A model generated the notes under the pieces. That model made no database searches, had not been told where the DNA came from, and saw only the letters and a list, made by a program, of their open reading frames with translations. This document shows, piece by piece, positions 35,415-44,093 of a DNA stretch of 64,000 bases. Position numbers and translations under genes: made by a program. The stretch is from Parasutterella muris. GTDB taxonomy: Bacteria; Pseudomonadota; Gammaproteobacteria; Burkholderiales; Burkholderiaceae_F. Every line of letters begins with the position of its first letter. The first letter of the stretch is position 1. The stretch spans positions 1 to 64,000 of the forward strand of contig NZ_WSRP01000005.1 in the NCBI RefSeq assembly GCF_009767915.1. Reading direction: 5' to 3'.

Positions 35415-36899
35415 TTGGAGATCGGCTTGTTCAAGTTTTTTTCTGCCGCAAAAGATGACAACACTGCAGCCTCTTTTTCAGAGGACGAAGCCCGAGATTT
35501 AATTTGGGCAAAAGCTCTGGAAGAAAAAGCGCTGAAGAGTCAGGACGCCGACAATTCTGCGTTTAGAGAGATCACGTCTCAGACTGCGCATGAACTCGGC
35601 GAAGGAGCCTCCTACTCCAAGTTTCTGGATGTTCGGGCCGGACATGTGATTGAGTTCATCAAGACAAAAATCGGAAAAGCCGCGAATGAGCCGAAACTGA
35701 TTCCGTTTAGACCGTTCTTTTGGGGACTCGCCGTAGTTATGTTTGTGGGCGGAGTGCTGACAAACGAATTTTCGGTGACCGGAAACAAGATCAACCTTCT
35801 CTATCCGCCGCTCTTAGGCGTCATTCTCTGGAATATTTTTATTTACTGTGTGCTTTTTGCGAATTTTCTTCTAAATCGAGGCAAAAAACCTTTCATGGGA
35901 ATCGGAATTCGCAGAGCGCTTGGCAGTCTTTTTCAGAAAATTCAGACTCGCGGTGCCGGACACGATTCGGCGCTTTCCGCGTTCTATCAGGAATGGCTCG
36001 TCATGCAGGGTCCGCTTCTTAAAACGCGGGTTGCGGAGATGTTCCATTTCGCGGCGTTTGCTTTTGGACTCGGCTTAATCGCCTCCATCGGTATTCACGG
36101 CTGGGGCACTGAGTACACCGTCGGCTGGGAAAGTACCTGGCTTGCGGATAAACCTGCTTTTGTCGCTGCTGTGATTAAACTGTTTTACGGTCTGGTTCCG
36201 TTTAATTCTGAGCTTTTTTCCTCTCTGACTCCGGAGGCTGCGGCTCTGATGAATTTTTCTGCAGGCCGAGGCGTCAATGCGTCTCCCTGGCTTCTGCAGA
36301 TGTTTTATGTTTTATCCGCAGTTGTTTTGATTCCGAGAGTTTTGCTTACGATTTACTCCTCTTTGAAGGCCGGATTTCTGCGCAAACACTTTTCTATTAA
36401 TCTAGAGAGTCCTTATTATTCAAATATTCTTCGCCAGTGGAAAGGCAAAACTATGCTGATTCAAGTTATTCCGTTCTCTTATCCTTTAAACGTCTCTGTG
36501 AAGCAAGGCATTGAGCATCTTGCTCAGTCGCTTCATCCTGAGAACTCGAAGATTGTTTTCTCAGAGGCCGCGCACGAGGATACGAAACTTCCGGATTTAG
36601 GCGGAGCTGAACAAACGGAAGCGCTAGCCGTTTTTGCGATGACTTCCACGCCTGAAGCGGAGGTTCAGGGTAAATTTATTCAGGAATTAAAGAAGAAATC
36701 TCAGGCGGCTTCCGCTTTTATGCGAATTATCGTGGACACGTCCGGTTTTGAGGCAAGGTTTGCCAACACGCCGCAGAGAATCCGAGAAAGAAAGAAAAAT
36801 TGGTCAGATTTTCTGGATAAATACGGCGTTAGCTTTGCCTTTGTGAATTTAACGAATGCCGACATTAACGAAGCTGCCAAGCAGTTTGAGCAAATTTAA
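35415..36899 (+). CDS. DUF2868 membrane protein
   Basis: The 494-residue protein starts MEIGLFKFFSAAKDD; an upstream purine-rich site precedes the ATG. It has membrane segments near residues 100-118, 130-150, 215-235 and 295-315 and a large soluble C-terminal part. It matches the DUF2868 family. In many Proteobacteria a DUF2868 gene sits directly before a DUF3482 GTPase gene, as here with 11 bases between. The two probably act together at the inner membrane, perhaps as a GTPase-powered scaffold. No function is known to me. Confidence 0.85.
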   Translation: MEIGLFKFFSAAKDDNTAASFSEDEARDLIWAKALEEKALKSQDADNSAFREITSQTAHELGEGASYSKFLDVRAGHVIEFIKTKIGKAANEPKLIPFRPFFWGLAVVMFVGGVLTNEFSVTGNKINLLYPPLLGVILWNIFIYCVLFANFLLNRGKKPFMGIGIRRALGSLFQKIQTRGAGHDSALSAFYQEWLVMQGPLLKTRVAEMFHFAAFAFGLGLIASIGIHGWGTEYTVGWESTWLADKPAFVAAVIKLFYGLVPFNSELFSSLTPEAAALMNFSAGRGVNASPWLLQMFYVLSAVVLIPRVLLTIYSSLKAGFLRKHFSINLESPYYSNILRQWKGKTMLIQVIPFSYPLNVSVKQGIEHLAQSLHPENSKIVFSEAAHEDTKLPDLGGAEQTEALAVFAMTSTPEAEVQGKFIQELKKKSQAASAFMRIIVDTSGFEARFANTPQRIRERKKNWSDFLDKYGVSFAFVNLTNADINEAAKQFEQI

Positions 36900-36910
36900 A
36901 AGGAATATTG

Positions 36911-38365
36911 ATGAGTACGGATCTTCAGAAAATTAACTTATCTTTAGTCAGTCATACCAATGTCGGCAAGACCACTTTAGCCCGAACACTGCTCGGTCGG
37001 GACATCGGCGAAGTCGGAGATAGGTCTCACGTCACAACGGAACCCGAGGATTATGTTCTGCTTCGCGCGCCGGATGATTCTCAGCTGATTCTCTGGGACA
37101 CACCGGGATTTGGCGACAGTGTTCGCTTGGCCAATCGTCTGAAAGGAAGAAGCAATCCGATCGGCTGGTTCACCAGTGAAATTTGGGATCGTCTGACAGA
37201 TCGTTCTCTTTGGCTGAATCAGCAGGCGATCAAGCATGTACGCGACATCTCCAACGTTATTCTGTACCTCGTAAACGCGAGTGAATCTCCGGAAGCGGTT
37301 CCCTATGTGAAATCCGAAATGGAGATTCTTTCCTGGATTAATAAGCCCGTTATTGTTCTGCTGAACCAGATGGGCGAAGTTCGTCCGCCGGAGCAGGAAA
37401 AAGCGGAAGTTCAGGTATGGAAAGACTTCCTCAGCAGCTATCCTTTCGTTAAGGAAGTCATGCCTCTGGATGCCTTTGCGCGCTGCTGGGTTCAGGAGTA
37501 TGAACTTTGGAAGCAGATTGAAAACTGTTTGCCTGACAATGAAAAAGCGGCTTTTGCTTCTCTTCATACCGCCTGGGTGCGTCAGAAGACGGCGGTCTAC
37601 TCTTCTTCGATTGATGCGATGGCGGCCTATCTCGTCAAAGTCACCAACGATAAGGAACTGCTTCAGAGTCAGTCTCTGATTGATCGACTGCGCGCGATCG
37701 GCCGTACCTTTGGTTTTATCAAAAAAGATATTAATGGCGCCATGAAGGACGCCCAGGTTTCTCTGTCTACGAGGGCCGCGGACGGCCTTTGCAGTCTGAC
37801 GCAGAAACTGATTGAAATTAACGGACTTGAAGGCAAAGGTACAAAGAACGAAATTCTCAGAAGAGTTCGTGAAGGCTGGGAAACTCAGGAATCCGTCGAT
37901 CCGAAAGCGAGTGCCTTGATCGGTGCAGTCGCGGGCGGAGCCATGACCGGTCTTGCAGCGGATATTGCGACCGGAGGACTTTCGCTTGGACTTGGCGCGC
38001 TTGGCGGCGCAATTGTGGGCGCGGTTGGCGGAGCCGGAGTCGCAGCCGCATATAACATTAAGAAAGGTTCCAAAGAAAACATTATTACCTGGAGTCCGGA
38101 AGCAACGAAAGGTTTTGTGATTGAAACGGTACTGCTCTACTTAGCCGTCGCTCATTTCGGCAGAGGCCGAGGCGAATGGGAATCGAGCGAATGTCCGGCC
38201 TTCTGGAAGGATCTTACTCAAAAAGTACTTGACGAGCAGAAAGTCGATTTTAAAGAGATCAAAGAGAAAGCTCAGAACGCGGATCAGCTTCGCGGCGAAT
38301 ACAGCCGAATTCTGAATGCGGTGCTGAAGGAAATTTTTAAAGATCTTTACAACGTTTCCATTTAA
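36911..38365 (+). CDS. DUF3482 GTPase
   Basis: The 484-residue P-loop GTPase has G1 [13 protein letters not shown] near residue 16, a switch region around DRSHVTTEP, G3 WDTPGFGD near residue 65, and G4 LLNQMG. The C-terminal half (about 270-480, DUF3482) contains a very glycine/alanine-rich segment near residues 336-381 (GAVAGGAMTGLAADIATGG...) that resembles a membrane-inserting amphipathic or hydrophobic region, as in dynamin/IRG-like GTPases. AAGGA precedes the start. Probably one operon with DUF2868. Function unknown. Confidence 0.88.
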   Translation: MSTDLQKINLSLVSHTNVGKTTLARTLLGRDIGEVGDRSHVTTEPEDYVLLRAPDDSQLILWDTPGFGDSVRLANRLKGRSNPIGWFTSEIWDRLTDRSLWLNQQAIKHVRDISNVILYLVNASESPEAVPYVKSEMEILSWINKPVIVLLNQMGEVRPPEQEKAEVQVWKDFLSSYPFVKEVMPLDAFARCWVQEYELWKQIENCLPDNEKAAFASLHTAWVRQKTAVYSSSIDAMAAYLVKVTNDKELLQSQSLIDRLRAIGRTFGFIKKDINGAMKDAQVSLSTRAADGLCSLTQKLIEINGLEGKGTKNEILRRVREGWETQESVDPKASALIGAVAGGAMTGLAADIATGGLSLGLGALGGAIVGAVGGAGVAAAYNIKKGSKENIITWSPEATKGFVIETVLLYLAVAHFGRGRGEWESSECPAFWKDLTQKVLDEQKVDFKEIKEKAQNADQLRGEYSRILNAVLKEIFKDLYNVSI

Positions 38366-38389
38366 TTAACCCGTTACGGTCCGATTTGA

Positions 38390-38407
38390 GCTCCGCTTTT
38401 GCGGAGC
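38390..38407 (+). terminator. Terminator after the DUF3482 gene
   Basis: GCTCCGC-TTTT-GCGGAGC followed by CGGGGTATTTTG; moderate strength. Confidence 0.7.
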
Positions 38408-38447
38408 CGGGGTATTTTGTCTTTATTTAATTTTTTATTGACAGTGG

Positions 38448-38485
38448 GTAAAGTGTTTAGTTTTTATTATTTCATAATGTGAAAT
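38448..38485 (+). promoter_or_regulatory. Promoter and palindromic operator of the malic enzyme gene
   Basis: TTGACA at 38448-38453 is a good -35 box; CATAAT 19 bases later can be the -10. A 17-base palindrome ATTTCATAATGTGAAAT (38469-38485) covers that -10, as expected for a repressor site. The left half recurs upstream of yjiH and twice upstream of the DAACS symporter. Confidence 0.55.
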
Positions 38486-38621
38486 CTCCTTTCAAAAGTC
38501 AATGCGCACGGGACTTTCCGAAGACTGTACGTTAGCATCAGATTTTTGAAATTATTAATGATTAGAATGTATGAAACGATTTAACTAAACCTTTAAGAAC
38601 GCTTAACAGCAAAGGAAAAAT

Positions 38622-40268
38622 ATGACGGACAAGAAAGATCAGCTCCGCGGCGTAGATCGCTTAAGAAACCCGTGGATGAACAAAGGCAGCACCTTTACAG
38701 AAGAAGAAAGAGATAAATACGGTTTGAGAGGTCTTCTTCCTCCGAGAGTCTGCTCCTTTGACGAGCAGGTTGAAAGACTGACCGACATCATCGGTTCTTA
38801 CAAAGCTCCGATCAACAAGTATCAAGTACTTGAAGGTGTTCACGCAAGCGACGAGTCTCTGTACTTTGAACTTCTGGTTCGCAACATTGATGAGTATCTT
38901 CCGATTGTTTACACACCGACCGTCGGCGAAGCCTGTCAGAAATTCAGTCATATTTTCCGCTATGCCCGCGGTCTCTATGTTTCCGCAGAGGACAAAGGTC
39001 GAGTTCGTCAGTTAGTCGCCAATGTTCCGCATCAGGATGTTGACATTATTGTTGTGACGGATGGTCAGAGAATTTTAGGTCTTGGTGACCTGGGTGTTAA
39101 CGGTATGGGTATTCCTATCGGAAAACTGGCCCTCTACACTGCCTGCGCCGGTGTCAATCCGCAGAAAGCCCTTCCCGTCTGCATTGACGTTGGTACCAAT
39201 AATGAAGAGCTGCTTGCCGATCCGCTTTACATGGGTCTTCGTCAGCACCGCGTCACCGGTCCGGCCTATGATGAACTGATTGCTGAATTTGTTGCTGCCG
39301 TTCGCGAACGCTGGCCCCATGTTGTGATTCAGTTTGAAGACTTCCACAACAGTCATGCTTATGACCTTCTGGACTACTGGAAGGATCGCATCCCCTGCTT
39401 CAACGATGACATTCAGGGTACAGCTTCTGTAGTTGTTACCGGTATGTTCTCCGCGATGCGTGCTCTTAAGCAGAAGCTTTCAGATCAGAGAATTCTGTTC
39501 TTAGGCGCAGGTTCTGCCGCCACCGGTATTGCTCATCTGATAGCCGACGCAATGGTTGAAGAAGGTGATACACGTGAAGAAGCTCTTGCCAGAATTCGTC
39601 TCTTTGACTCCAAGGGTTTAGTGACTAAGAAGCGTGAAGCTGCGATTTCGTCCGCAAAGATGCCGTTTGCCGGAGAGGACGAACCGGCCGTTTCTTTACT
39701 TGAAGCGGTCAAGGAAGTCAAGCCGACCGCGATCATTGGTGTTTCCGCTCAGGGCGGCGCCTTCACAGAAGAAGTGCTGCGTGAGATGGCAAAACTGAAC
39801 GATCGTCCGATTATTTTTGCGCTGTCCAACCCGACATCCAAAGCGGAATGTACCGCTGAAGAAGCCTACCGCTACACTGACGGCCGCTGCTTATTTGCCT
39901 GCGGTTCTCCGTTCAAACCGGTAGAAATCAACAGTAAGACTTTTGTGCCGCGTCAGGGTAACAACCACTATGTATTCCCGGGCATCGGACTTGGCTGCAT
40001 CTTTACAAAATGCACTCGCATTCCGAACGAAGTCTTCCTGGTCGGTGCGAAGACATTAGCTGATTTAGTCAGCGAAGCCGATCTGGAACGCGGTTCTCTC
40101 TATCCGCCGCTGACAGAAGTTCGTTCGATTGCTGCCGAAATCGGCGCAGCTGTTGCCGAGTACCTCTTTGACAAAGGCCTGGCAACGGTCGAACGTCCTG
40201 CCGATCTGAAGAAAGCGGTTCGTGATTTCATGTGGAATCCGAAGAATCCGCACTTCATTGCAGAGTAA
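38622..40268 (+). CDS. maeA: NAD-dependent malic enzyme
   Basis: The enzyme decarboxylates malate to pyruvate with NAD. The 548-residue protein is of the long SfcA/MaeA type: YTPTVGEACQKFS with the catalytic Tyr, LGDLGVNGMGIPIGKL, FEDFHNSHAYDLLDYW, the metal-binding CFNDDIQGTASV, and the nucleotide-binding FLGAGSAATGIAHLI. Ribosome site AAGGAAAAA precedes the ATG. It fits a metabolism in which aspartate and other C4-dicarboxylates are turned to pyruvate. Terminators at 40280-40306 and 40339-40361 follow. Confidence 0.96.
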   Translation: MTDKKDQLRGVDRLRNPWMNKGSTFTEEERDKYGLRGLLPPRVCSFDEQVERLTDIIGSYKAPINKYQVLEGVHASDESLYFELLVRNIDEYLPIVYTPTVGEACQKFSHIFRYARGLYVSAEDKGRVRQLVANVPHQDVDIIVVTDGQRILGLGDLGVNGMGIPIGKLALYTACAGVNPQKALPVCIDVGTNNEELLADPLYMGLRQHRVTGPAYDELIAEFVAAVRERWPHVVIQFEDFHNSHAYDLLDYWKDRIPCFNDDIQGTASVVVTGMFSAMRALKQKLSDQRILFLGAGSAATGIAHLIADAMVEEGDTREEALARIRLFDSKGLVTKKREAAISSAKMPFAGEDEPAVSLLEAVKEVKPTAIIGVSAQGGAFTEEVLREMAKLNDRPIIFALSNPTSKAECTAEEAYRYTDGRCLFACGSPFKPVEINSKTFVPRQGNNHYVFPGIGLGCIFTKCTRIPNEVFLVGAKTLADLVSEADLERGSLYPPLTEVRSIAAEIGAAVAEYLFDKGLATVERPADLKKAVRDFMWNPKNPHFIAE

Positions 40269-40279
40269 TTTTTAAAAAG

Positions 40280-40306
40280 CCGGCGCTAACCCAGAGCGCC
40301 GGTTTT
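40280..40306 (+). terminator. Terminator after maeA
   Basis: CCGGCGCT and AGCGCCGG followed by TTTTAAAA. Confidence 0.8.
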
Positions 40307-40338
40307 AAAAACAACGGGTATTAAAGTTAAAGAGAATT

Positions 40339-40361
40339 AGCCGGAAATTTCCGGCTTTTTT
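40339..40361 (+). terminator. Second hairpin after maeA
   Basis: AGCCGGAAATTTCCGGCT is a perfect palindrome followed by TTTTTC, a typical tight terminator. Confidence 0.8.
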
Positions 40362-40509
40362 CATTTTTACGGTATTAATAAATCTCAGCTGATCCTTAAA
40401 TTTAAAGGGGGATACAAGAAATTTAAATTGTACCCTATTGTCTCAAATTACAGTCGAATGATTCGAGCGCTTCAGAGAAATTAAAACCACTGATTAAGTT
40501 TCTCATCTA

Positions 40510-40731
40510 ATGTTTGTAGACAGTGAGCCTTTAAATTTATCAAATAGTTACAATTTGACTCTTGTTCACTCTAATTTTATTGATGTCTCTTTCGGGCTTA
40601 TTTTTAGAAATAATTTTTTGTGCGACTGTCTAACATTTAAAAACTCAAGAAATATTTCGTATATTAATTTATCCTTCCGTATTGTGAAAAATCTTCTGAT
40701 CAACGGCAAATCTTTCTATCTGTGTTTCTGA
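40510..40731 (+). CDS. Doubtful AT-rich open frame, beta-helix-like
   Basis: A 73-residue frame in a very AT-rich region reads NSYNLTLVHSNFIDVS and LTFKNSRNISYINLSF, a pattern of alternating short strands and asparagines like the repeats of the DUF3737 or pentapeptide-type beta-helices. It has no good ribosome site. It may be a fragment of such a gene or only chance. It is the only long frame between maeA and the TRIC gene. Confidence 0.25.
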   Translation: MFVDSEPLNLSNSYNLTLVHSNFIDVSFGLIFRNNFLCDCLTFKNSRNISYINLSFRIVKNLLINGKSFYLCF

Positions 40732-40855
40732 AGCATTGAAATACTTTTGTGCTAGTTCGGCAGTTGAAAATTGGTGCTTCTAAAACCGGTCTTAATATTC
40801 TGGCTGTGTTCAGTGAGAGCGCAACAGTCCCAGCTCAAGTTTTAGGAAATAAAAA

Positions 40856-40874
40856 AGGGAGCGACCGGCTCCCT
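40856..40874 (-). terminator. Terminator of the TRIC gene
   Basis: AGGGAGC and GCTCCCT with a T-run on the minus strand (TTTTTTATTT). Confidence 0.85.
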
Positions 40875-40885
40875 ATTCTGGAATT

Positions 40886-41554
40886 TTATTTTTCGGTTTG
40901 TGACCTCGCCTCTTCTTTGACGAAGTAAGAAATTCTCCACTTGAAAATGACACATGCCATTCTCAGTGCAACAATGAAGAACATACCGAGCCAAAGGGAA
41001 ATGTCAACAGAAACTTTAAGTTCCAAAAGCAGGATGTAGAACCAGCATCCGATAAAACCGACAACCGCATAAGGCTGGCGGTCAGCAACGACTCCTGGCA
41101 TTTGGTTCAGGAAAACATCTCGCATCAAACCGCCGAAGACACCGGTGATACATCCGATGATGACAGAAGACAACCATGGAACTCCGGCTGCTAAAGAAAG
41201 AGAGGTGCCAGAAATACAGAAAATACCGAGACCGATCGCATCCGCAAAAATGTACCAAGCATGTGCACTCTTCCGTTTCTGGAAAAAGCGATAGATGTAA
41301 GGCGCCAGGAAACAGATGATGAAACAAGCGACTACGTAAAGTTCGTGGTCAATCCAGTAGAACGGCCGACGGTCAATTAAGATGTCACGAAGAAGACCTC
41401 CGCCGAAAGCGGTGGAAAAAGCGACAATAAAAACACCCACCGGGTCAATTCTTCTTTTCATTCCTTCGAAGACACCGGACAGCGCAAAAGCAACGATTCC
41501 GACAAAGTCAAAGACCGGAATAAGCGCATTGAGCGCTTTAATATCGATTTCCAT
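40886..41554 (-). CDS. TRIC-family trimeric cation channel homologue
   Basis: The 222-residue inner-membrane protein has seven hydrophobic segments arranged as an internal repeat, with the glycine-rich GGGLLRDILIDRRPF in the first half and its counterpart FGGLMRDVFLNQMPG in the second. This is the TRIC/UPF0126 (YadS/YicG) family. Bacterial members form potassium-permeable or other cation channels, or possibly glycine transporters; the substrate here is unknown. Its upstream region carries three GTAAAAATTTAC-type sites. Confidence 0.9.
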   Translation of the reverse strand: MEIDIKALNALIPVFDFVGIVAFALSGVFEGMKRRIDPVGVFIVAFSTAFGGGLLRDILIDRRPFYWIDHELYVVACFIICFLAPYIYRFFQKRKSAHAWYIFADAIGLGIFCISGTSLSLAAGVPWLSSVIIGCITGVFGGLMRDVFLNQMPGVVADRQPYAVVGFIGCWFYILLLELKVSVDISLWLGMFFIVALRMACVIFKWRISYFVKEEARSQTEK

Positions 41555-41566
41555 ATTAGTTCTTCA

Positions 41567-41708
41567 CGTAAAAATTTACGCACGAATTTAATCTATATTT
41601 ACTCTAAATGCACTAAGTAAAAACCATGGCATTTCATTGAATTTACTAATAAAAATGATGGGTTTTGTAAAAATTTACGTAGCTTGCTATTCAACGGGAA
41701 AATTTACG
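41567..41708 (-). promoter_or_regulatory. Three GTAAAAATTTACG-type sites before the TRIC gene
   Basis: CGTAAAAATTTACG (41567-41580), GTAAAAATTTACG (41667-41679) and AAAATTTACG (41699-41708) lie 13 to 155 bases upstream of the start. The first two are near-palindromes. A repeated site of this type suggests a dedicated dimeric regulator. The regulator is not identified. Confidence 0.5.
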
Positions 41709-42103
41709 TTCGTTGATATTTTGGTGATTATCGGACGGCTAATATTTAAAAAATATTAAGCCGGAAGACGGCATTTTTACCAGGTTTGGCAGTGCTTCTT
41801 GGCCATGAATTATGTCGTTTAAGCTCATCTAAATAATTTATATAAATCAGCTAATTACCTGATCGGTTGTAAATATATTTTTTCTCCCGATAGGGCCTTA
41901 TGCGGTCGAAATCTTAGATTTTTGAATAGAATTAAATAAACAGACATAAATTCATTTTAAAACAATGAGATATTAATCATTACATTTAGCTAGCTACGCG
42001 ACGATAAAAATTAACTTTTTTAGAAATCAGTCGATAAAGTATTCAACTTGATGTAAAAAAATAAGGAGCGTTTTATCTCCTTATTTTCTTGATAAATCAA
42101 CAG
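41581..42103. other. AT-rich intergenic region
   Basis: No gene is supported. It includes two of the TRIC upstream sites and an imperfect stem near 41739-41764 (GGCTAATATTT...AAATATTAAGCC). The right end is the terminator side of the repeat-protein gene. Confidence 0.5.
42060..42085 (-). terminator. Terminator of the YDSxGRY repeat-protein gene
   Basis: AATAAGGAG and CTCCTTATT, with a T-run on the minus strand (the plus strand has AAAAAA before it). Confidence 0.8.
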
Positions 42104-42481
42104 TTAAGGTCTAACTTTACCGACATATCTGCCGGAACTGTCATAAACGCTGCCGTTGTCTTTTATCTGACCTTTGTATCTGCCCTGAGAATCATAGGCT
42201 CTTCCGTCTTCGGTCATTTTTCCTTTATATCTTCCCTGATTGTCGTAGACTCTGCCGTTATCCATTTTTCCAGTGTAGCGGCCTTGAGAGTCATACGCTC
42301 TTCCGTTCTGGTCAACCTTTCCTTGGTATCTTCCATTACTGTCATAGATTCGACCACTGTCATCCATCTTCCCTTGGTATCTTCCATGAGAATCATAAAA
42401 ACGTTCAGCTGAAAGACTCGTACCCATTATGATGAAAAGTGACATTAGGGAGACAAAAAATAAAAATGCCCATTTTTTCAT
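42104..42481 (-). CDS. Secreted YDSxGRYxGK repeat protein
   Basis: The 125-residue protein has an N-terminal Sec signal (MKKWAFLFFVSLMSLFIIMG..., likely cut near LSA). The rest is six tandem units of 16-17 residues with the consensus YDSxGRYxGKxDxxGR, for example IYDSNGRYQGKVDQNGR and VYDNQGRYKGKMTEDGR. Such D/G-rich beta-hairpin repeats resemble those of RHS-like or 4-fold propeller proteins. No lipobox or anchor is seen. It is a periplasmic or secreted protein of unknown role. Unit spacing is regular, so the repeats grew by duplication. Confidence 0.8.
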   Translation of the reverse strand: MKKWAFLFFVSLMSLFIIMGTSLSAERFYDSHGRYQGKMDDSGRIYDSNGRYQGKVDQNGRAYDSQGRYTGKMDNGRVYDNQGRYKGKMTEDGRAYDSQGRYKGQIKDNGSVYDSSGRYVGKVRP

Positions 42482-42774
42482 ATGTTCTCCAAGTTCCTTG
42501 CTCTAATTTAATAATAGTTTTTCGATACCTTTAAAGTCGTGAGATGAAAACCTATACATCGTCCTATATAAACGATTTTCTTAAAGGCCGTGCGGCTCAT
42601 TTTGAGTATCCTTCGCCATAGACATTGTACCCCTCTAAAACGCCCCCCAAAAGTTACATGTTAACTAGTGTGTCTTTATTTGAATCAAGATATAATTTCT
42701 TAATACGCAGAGAATATTAAATATTTTTCCCATCTAACCTTAGATTATTAAACTTTGTTTCCAAGAGAGTAATC

Positions 42775-43974
42775 ATGGATATTCTTATCAAACCATCCCA
42801 GCTGGAAGAAAGCGCAAAAATCGGTGCGGCCATTAGACATACTATTCACGAGGAGCCGGAACTCGGGCTTTATCTTCCTAAAACTCAGGAAAAAATTGTG
42901 AAAGCTCTGGAATCATTCGGAGTTAAGAACTTTTCTACTTTTGTCGGCGGTAATGATGTTACAGGTGTGGTCGCTGTGATAGAAGGTAATCGTCCTGGAA
43001 GAACGATCGGACTTCGTGCGGATTCTGACGCTTTGCCTCTTGATGAAAAAACATGCGCTCAATGGCAGAGTAAATCAGAAATGAAAATGCATGCCTGTGG
43101 TCATGACGGTCACGTGGCCACCCTGCTTACGTTGGTTCACTACCTGAATCAGCATCGGGATTTTGCCGGAAAAATTGTCGCGGTTTTCCAACCGGGCGAA
43201 GAAGGCTATGCCGGCGCAAAATATATGCTCGAAGACGGACTCGTCGAGAAATTTGGAATTGAAGAATTTTATGCACTTCACTGCGAACCGAGTGTTGATG
43301 TCGGTAAAGTCGGATTTATTTCCGGTTACGCTACTGCGAATGCAGATGTCTTCAAAATTAAATTTACCGGAAAAGGCGGACACGGTTCACGCCCTCATTT
43401 GACTAAAGATCCTCTGATCGCTGCATGTCAATGTGTTCTTTCACTTCAGACGATTGTTGCAAGAAATGTGGATCCGAGTAAATCCGCAGTTGTTTCCGTC
43501 GGATGTGTTTCTGCCGGAGAACCTTCCGGCTCCAGTGTTGTTCCGGATCATGCTTACATTGTCGGAACCTGCCGCTCTTTCGAACCTGAAGTTCAGGACA
43601 CCCTGATTAATAGAATGCAGCAGGTCGTTGACGGAACCGCTCAGGTTTTTTGTATGGAGGGGAAATTGGAATATAAGAAACTCTACCCTGCCATGTTTAA
43701 TAATCCGAAGAATGTTGCCGAAGCCAGAAGACTCGCTGAAGAAGTTCTTGGGAAAGACAATGTTGTGACCAAAGAAAGAACAATGGGCGGTGAAGACTTT
43801 TCATTTATGCTTCTCGCAAAACCCGGTTGTTTGTTCCGACTCGGTATGAAAGATGAAACTCATTCGGCTTCCGTCCATAATCCTTATTTTGATTTCAACG
43901 ATAAAGCCATTGCTACCGGTGCCGCCACTCTGCTTTCCATTGCTTTGAACAGAGCCGCCGGTCAGCCGTTGTAA
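42775..43974 (+). CDS. M20D family amidohydrolase
   Basis: The 399-residue enzyme of the M20D group (hippurate hydrolase, N-acyl amino acid amidohydrolase) has RHTIHEEPELGL, LRADSDALPL, the metal motif MHACGHDGHVATLL, FQPGEEGYAGAKYML, the dimerisation-region GKGGHGSRPHLTKDP, and the late GGEDFSFML. It cuts acyl or amino-acid amide bonds in small conjugates; the substrate is not predictable. It begins after a weak GAG site and ends before the hairpin at 43994-44019. Confidence 0.9.
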   Translation: MDILIKPSQLEESAKIGAAIRHTIHEEPELGLYLPKTQEKIVKALESFGVKNFSTFVGGNDVTGVVAVIEGNRPGRTIGLRADSDALPLDEKTCAQWQSKSEMKMHACGHDGHVATLLTLVHYLNQHRDFAGKIVAVFQPGEEGYAGAKYMLEDGLVEKFGIEEFYALHCEPSVDVGKVGFISGYATANADVFKIKFTGKGGHGSRPHLTKDPLIAACQCVLSLQTIVARNVDPSKSAVVSVGCVSAGEPSGSSVVPDHAYIVGTCRSFEPEVQDTLINRMQQVVDGTAQVFCMEGKLEYKKLYPAMFNNPKNVAEARRLAEEVLGKDNVVTKERTMGGEDFSFMLLAKPGCLFRLGMKDETHSASVHNPYFDFNDKAIATGAATLLSIALNRAAGQPL

Positions 43975-43993
43975 TTTTTTCAAAGCTAAAAAG

Positions 43994-44019
43994 AGCATCG
44001 GTAATTCCGGTGCTTTTTT
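43994..44019 (+). terminator. Terminator after the M20D gene
   Basis: AGCATCGG and CCGGTGCT pair with one wobble and are followed by TTTTTT. Confidence 0.75.
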
Positions 44020-44093
44020 ATTACACATAGTCATATGAATGTCACAAATAAAATATAAAATGAATTTATTAAAGAAATATAAAGGAGGGTCAT

